Of a DNA stretch of 64,000 bases, positions 62,194 through 64,000 are shown piece by piece (positions within the stretch are counted from its first letter, which is position 1; every line of letters begins with the position of its first letter). A model generated the notes under the pieces. It was not told where the DNA came from and did not search any database. It saw nothing but the letters and a program-made list of their open reading frames with translations. Made by a program: the position numbers and the translations under genes. Source of the DNA: Aquimarina sp. U1-2. GTDB taxonomy: Bacteria; Bacteroidota; Bacteroidia; Flavobacteriales; Flavobacteriaceae. The stretch covers positions 1 through 64,000 of the forward strand of contig NZ_JAGKIK010000006.1 of assembly GCF_017897595.1 (NCBI RefSeq), in the 5' to 3' direction.

Positions 62194-63642
62194 TTAAGCC
62201 GCAGGTGTATTTAACAGTGTAAGTATTCTTCTCCATAAAATATCAGACAATATTTCTTGATCCTCTAGACCATCCATGATACGATCAAGATGTGAAGTTG
62301 ATAAACTACCAACAGCCCCATTAGGTGGTATTATATATTTATTGTCTAAATATGCCATTGACCAATCATTGAATATGCGAGAAGGTTTAAGTCCCGTATA
62401 TACAAGTTTTACATCATAATGACGCTTATCTGCTCTTATTTTTTTGAATAGTTGGAGCACCACCTCTTTGTTACCTTCTAATAATTGAAAAAATTCTCCT
62501 TTAAAATGGATAAGAGCGCCTGTAATTTGATGTTGTGCATTATGATTTCTAGAAGTATCCAAGATAGCTTCTATATCGCTATTTTGCAATTGTGAATTAG
62601 CTTTAGAGCGATAACTTAGTTCAAATATCAAACTAGACGTATCTACATTTGCTCTATAATTTGAAGGTAATACCCCGTAATGCTCTTGAAATAATCTTGA
62701 AAAGTAACTAAGGCTACTAATCCCAACACTGTAACTAATTTCTGAAATAGAAAGCTCGGTAGATTGAAGAAGTTCTTTGGCTTTTTCCATCCTGAGCCTT
62801 TGAATTAAATTTGCTATTGATTCTCCAAATAATGCATTAAAACCTTTTTGAAGTTTTTTTGGATAGATCCCTGATTTTTCGGCTAACTCTTCGATTTTTA
62901 TTTTTCTGTATATATGCTCCTTAATATATTCTCCAAGTTGTAAGATCTTATCCAAATTATCGTTAGACAATAGTGCTGAAGATTTTTCAGTTTTGCGCTT
63001 CTCGTGATTAGTAAGTTGAGAGCCAAGCGTATTTAAAATGGCGCCTTCCGTAATAATAACACCTAACGTATCCAAACGTTTATTTTCTATTAATAATCTC
63101 GAAAATTCTGCTGTTCCCGGGTCAATTTCTCCAAAATACTTTTCTTTTTTATCCAACGTAAAAACCTTAGCAAGATCTTGCATTGCAACCTCTATACGTT
63201 TTGCCTTTTTATGATGTACCTTTCTAAATTTTTCGGGACTCAAAAAAATAAGGCTGATTTGCAAATCAATCTCTGGAGGAAATACAATTTCGTGCCCCTT
63301 GTCTAAGCCCCCAGATAGTATCACATTCTGATTTGTATATATTTTTTTATAGGATTGTTCTCCATAAAACTTATGCATATAGTGACCTTTAACACAATAA
63401 ATAAAGTATGTAGGTGCAATTCCTTTTTCTTTTTTTGTAAACTTAAACTCTCTTGTTAGTTTAACATTATATGTTTTTGCAACAAGACCAGGAAACATTT
63501 TATAGGTAGCGATATAGCCTTTGCCATGCTCATTGTCAAAATCCAAACGTGCCGAATTATACCTTTTATCAAATTTTGCATTGAAAAAATTAGACATTTG
63601 ACGAAGTTGTTCTAATTCGTCTTTTCGTTCTACGTGAAGCAT
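62194..63642 (-). CDS. AraC-type transcription factor with C-terminal BLUF blue-light sensor (paralogue 2)
   Basis: About 482 residues, co-linear with the preceding protein and alike along its whole length. The start at 63642 (MLHVERKDELEQLRQMS) matches the paralogue's start; an ATG 13 codons upstream lacks that match. The HTH is IYRKIKIEELAEKSGIYPKKL and LSISEISYSVGISSLSYFSRLFQEHYGVLPS. The BLUF domain (about 338-432) has the same key residues Tyr344, Asn368, Gln386, Trp427 and Met429. Pairing of two copies in tandem implies a gene duplication, with possible heterodimers or split targets. The promoter would lie in 63643-63816, where I see no clear match. Confidence 0.93.
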   Translation of the reverse strand: MLHVERKDELEQLRQMSNFFNAKFDKRYNSARLDFDNEHGKGYIATYKMFPGLVAKTYNVKLTREFKFTKKEKGIAPTYFIYCVKGHYMHKFYGEQSYKKIYTNQNVILSGGLDKGHEIVFPPEIDLQISLIFLSPEKFRKVHHKKAKRIEVAMQDLAKVFTLDKKEKYFGEIDPGTAEFSRLLIENKRLDTLGVIITEGAILNTLGSQLTNHEKRKTEKSSALLSNDNLDKILQLGEYIKEHIYRKIKIEELAEKSGIYPKKLQKGFNALFGESIANLIQRLRMEKAKELLQSTELSISEISYSVGISSLSYFSRLFQEHYGVLPSNYRANVDTSSLIFELSYRSKANSQLQNSDIEAILDTSRNHNAQHQITGALIHFKGEFFQLLEGNKEVVLQLFKKIRADKRHYDVKLVYTGLKPSRIFNDWSMAYLDNKYIIPPNGAVGSLSTSHLDRIMDGLEDQEILSDILWRRILTLLNTPAA

Positions 63643-63816
63643 AACAATTTGATTGCTGTGATTAGAGTATACAATGTACAAAATTTATTGAATGTTATTG
63701 AAAAAAAGACGAACCTTAATGCGCACTATTAAATGCTATCATAAATGATCTTTTTAGACAAAATGATTACGAAGATGCTATGAATTTAATCTAAAAGCTC
63801 AAAGGTAATATGAATC

Positions 63817-63851
63817 AAAAAAACCCTCAAAATAAGTAATTTTGAGGGTTT
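63817..63851 (-). terminator. Intrinsic terminator after the tRNA pair
   Basis: AAACCCTCAAAAT pairs with ATTTTGAGGGTTT (13 bp perfect, 5-nt loop); the plus-strand A-run gives a T-run on the minus strand. It ends the tRNA transcript 1 nt after tRNA-Leu. Confidence 0.95.
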
Positions 63852-63852
63852 G

Positions 63853-63937
63853 TACTGAAGGCGGGACTTGAACCCGCACGGCCTAAATGGCCATTGGATT
63901 TTAAGTCCAACGTGTCTACCAATTCCACCACTTCAGC
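63853..63937 (-). tRNA. tRNA-Leu (anticodon TAA)
   Basis: An 85-nt tRNA on the minus strand. The acceptor stem is GCTGAAG with CTTCAGT, the anticodon loop CTTAAAA lies between TTGGA and TCCAA (anticodon TAA), a variable arm typical of class II tRNAs (GGCCATTTAGGCC) follows, and the T arm has GGGTTCAAGTCCC. CCA is not encoded. Confidence 0.97.
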
Positions 63938-63956
63938 GTGGTATGTTTTATCTCAG

Positions 63957-64000
63957 AGCGAAAGACGGGATTTGAACCCGCGACCCTCACCTTGGCAAGG
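63957..64000 (-). tRNA. tRNA-Gly (anticodon GCC), partial
   Basis: The 3' half of a tRNA cut by the window edge. The anticodon arm CCTTGCCAAGG gives anticodon GCC, followed by GGGTTCAAATCCC in the T arm and the acceptor strand CTTTCGC. It lies 19 bp before tRNA-Leu on the same strand, so the two are probably one transcript. Confidence 0.9.

Overview
The window looks like chromosomal DNA from a marine member of the Flavobacteriaceae (Bacteroidota). This is inferred from low GC, weak Shine-Dalgarno signals, promoters of the TTG / TAnnTTTG type, MetH split into two genes, flavobacterial families (DUF5686 outer-membrane protein, 2TM-domain protein, Coa1-like protein, EgtB/EgtD) and abundant small palindromic intergenic repeats. 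I could not identify the species.

Bases 1-22500 form an almost unbroken sulfur and methionine supercluster, nearly all on the minus strand. From the promoter side it runs: a SAM-I riboswitch, metY, metX, thrA, an OsmC protein, metZ, DUF2061, cysH, cysD, cysN, a ferredoxin-type sulfite reductase, two siroheme genes, a ferredoxin reductase and a ferredoxin. A second SAM-I riboswitch heads a split metH operon with a four-helix-bundle gene wedged between the two halves. metK faces the other way from metY. Together these genes take up sulfate sulfur, reduce it to sulfide, make activated homoserine, form (homo)cysteine, methylate it to methionine and convert that to SAM, which feeds back through the two riboswitches. 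Short C-rich palindromic repeats lie in this region, and three of them are inside coding sequences.

Bases 22500-53950 are mixed housekeeping DNA: membrane proteins, a deoxynucleoside kinase, Kdo transferase, a sugar-aminotransferase-like enzyme, a SNF2 helicase, a secreted amidohydrolase, FabD, membrane-anchored dihydrofolate reductase, ergothioneine genes (egtB, egtD) near a PLP enzyme, thyA, a fused nucleoside transporter, a bifunctional nuclease, ETF, PDH E1 beta, a DUF5686 protein and soluble and membrane pyrophosphatases.

Bases 53950-57400 hold a LexA-like S24 repressor divergent from a three-gene DNA-repair cassette (DUF559 nuclease, radical SAM protein, DUF4130 protein), with repeated GGAA-N3-TTCC palindromes between them. 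Bases 57500-63700 carry a lipoprotein, a nitroreductase, a pentapeptide-repeat membrane protein, an orphan HTH and two tandem paralogues that fuse a cupin-like region, an AraC DNA-binding domain and an intact BLUF blue-light sensor. These are the most unusual proteins here. The right edge has a tRNA-Leu and a partial tRNA-Gly.

Dispersed repeats include a 21-bp tandem array at the left edge, a branched palindromic family (about 4780 and 52760) and a roughly 105-bp family at 22759, 29565 and 60362, with a fragment at 62045.
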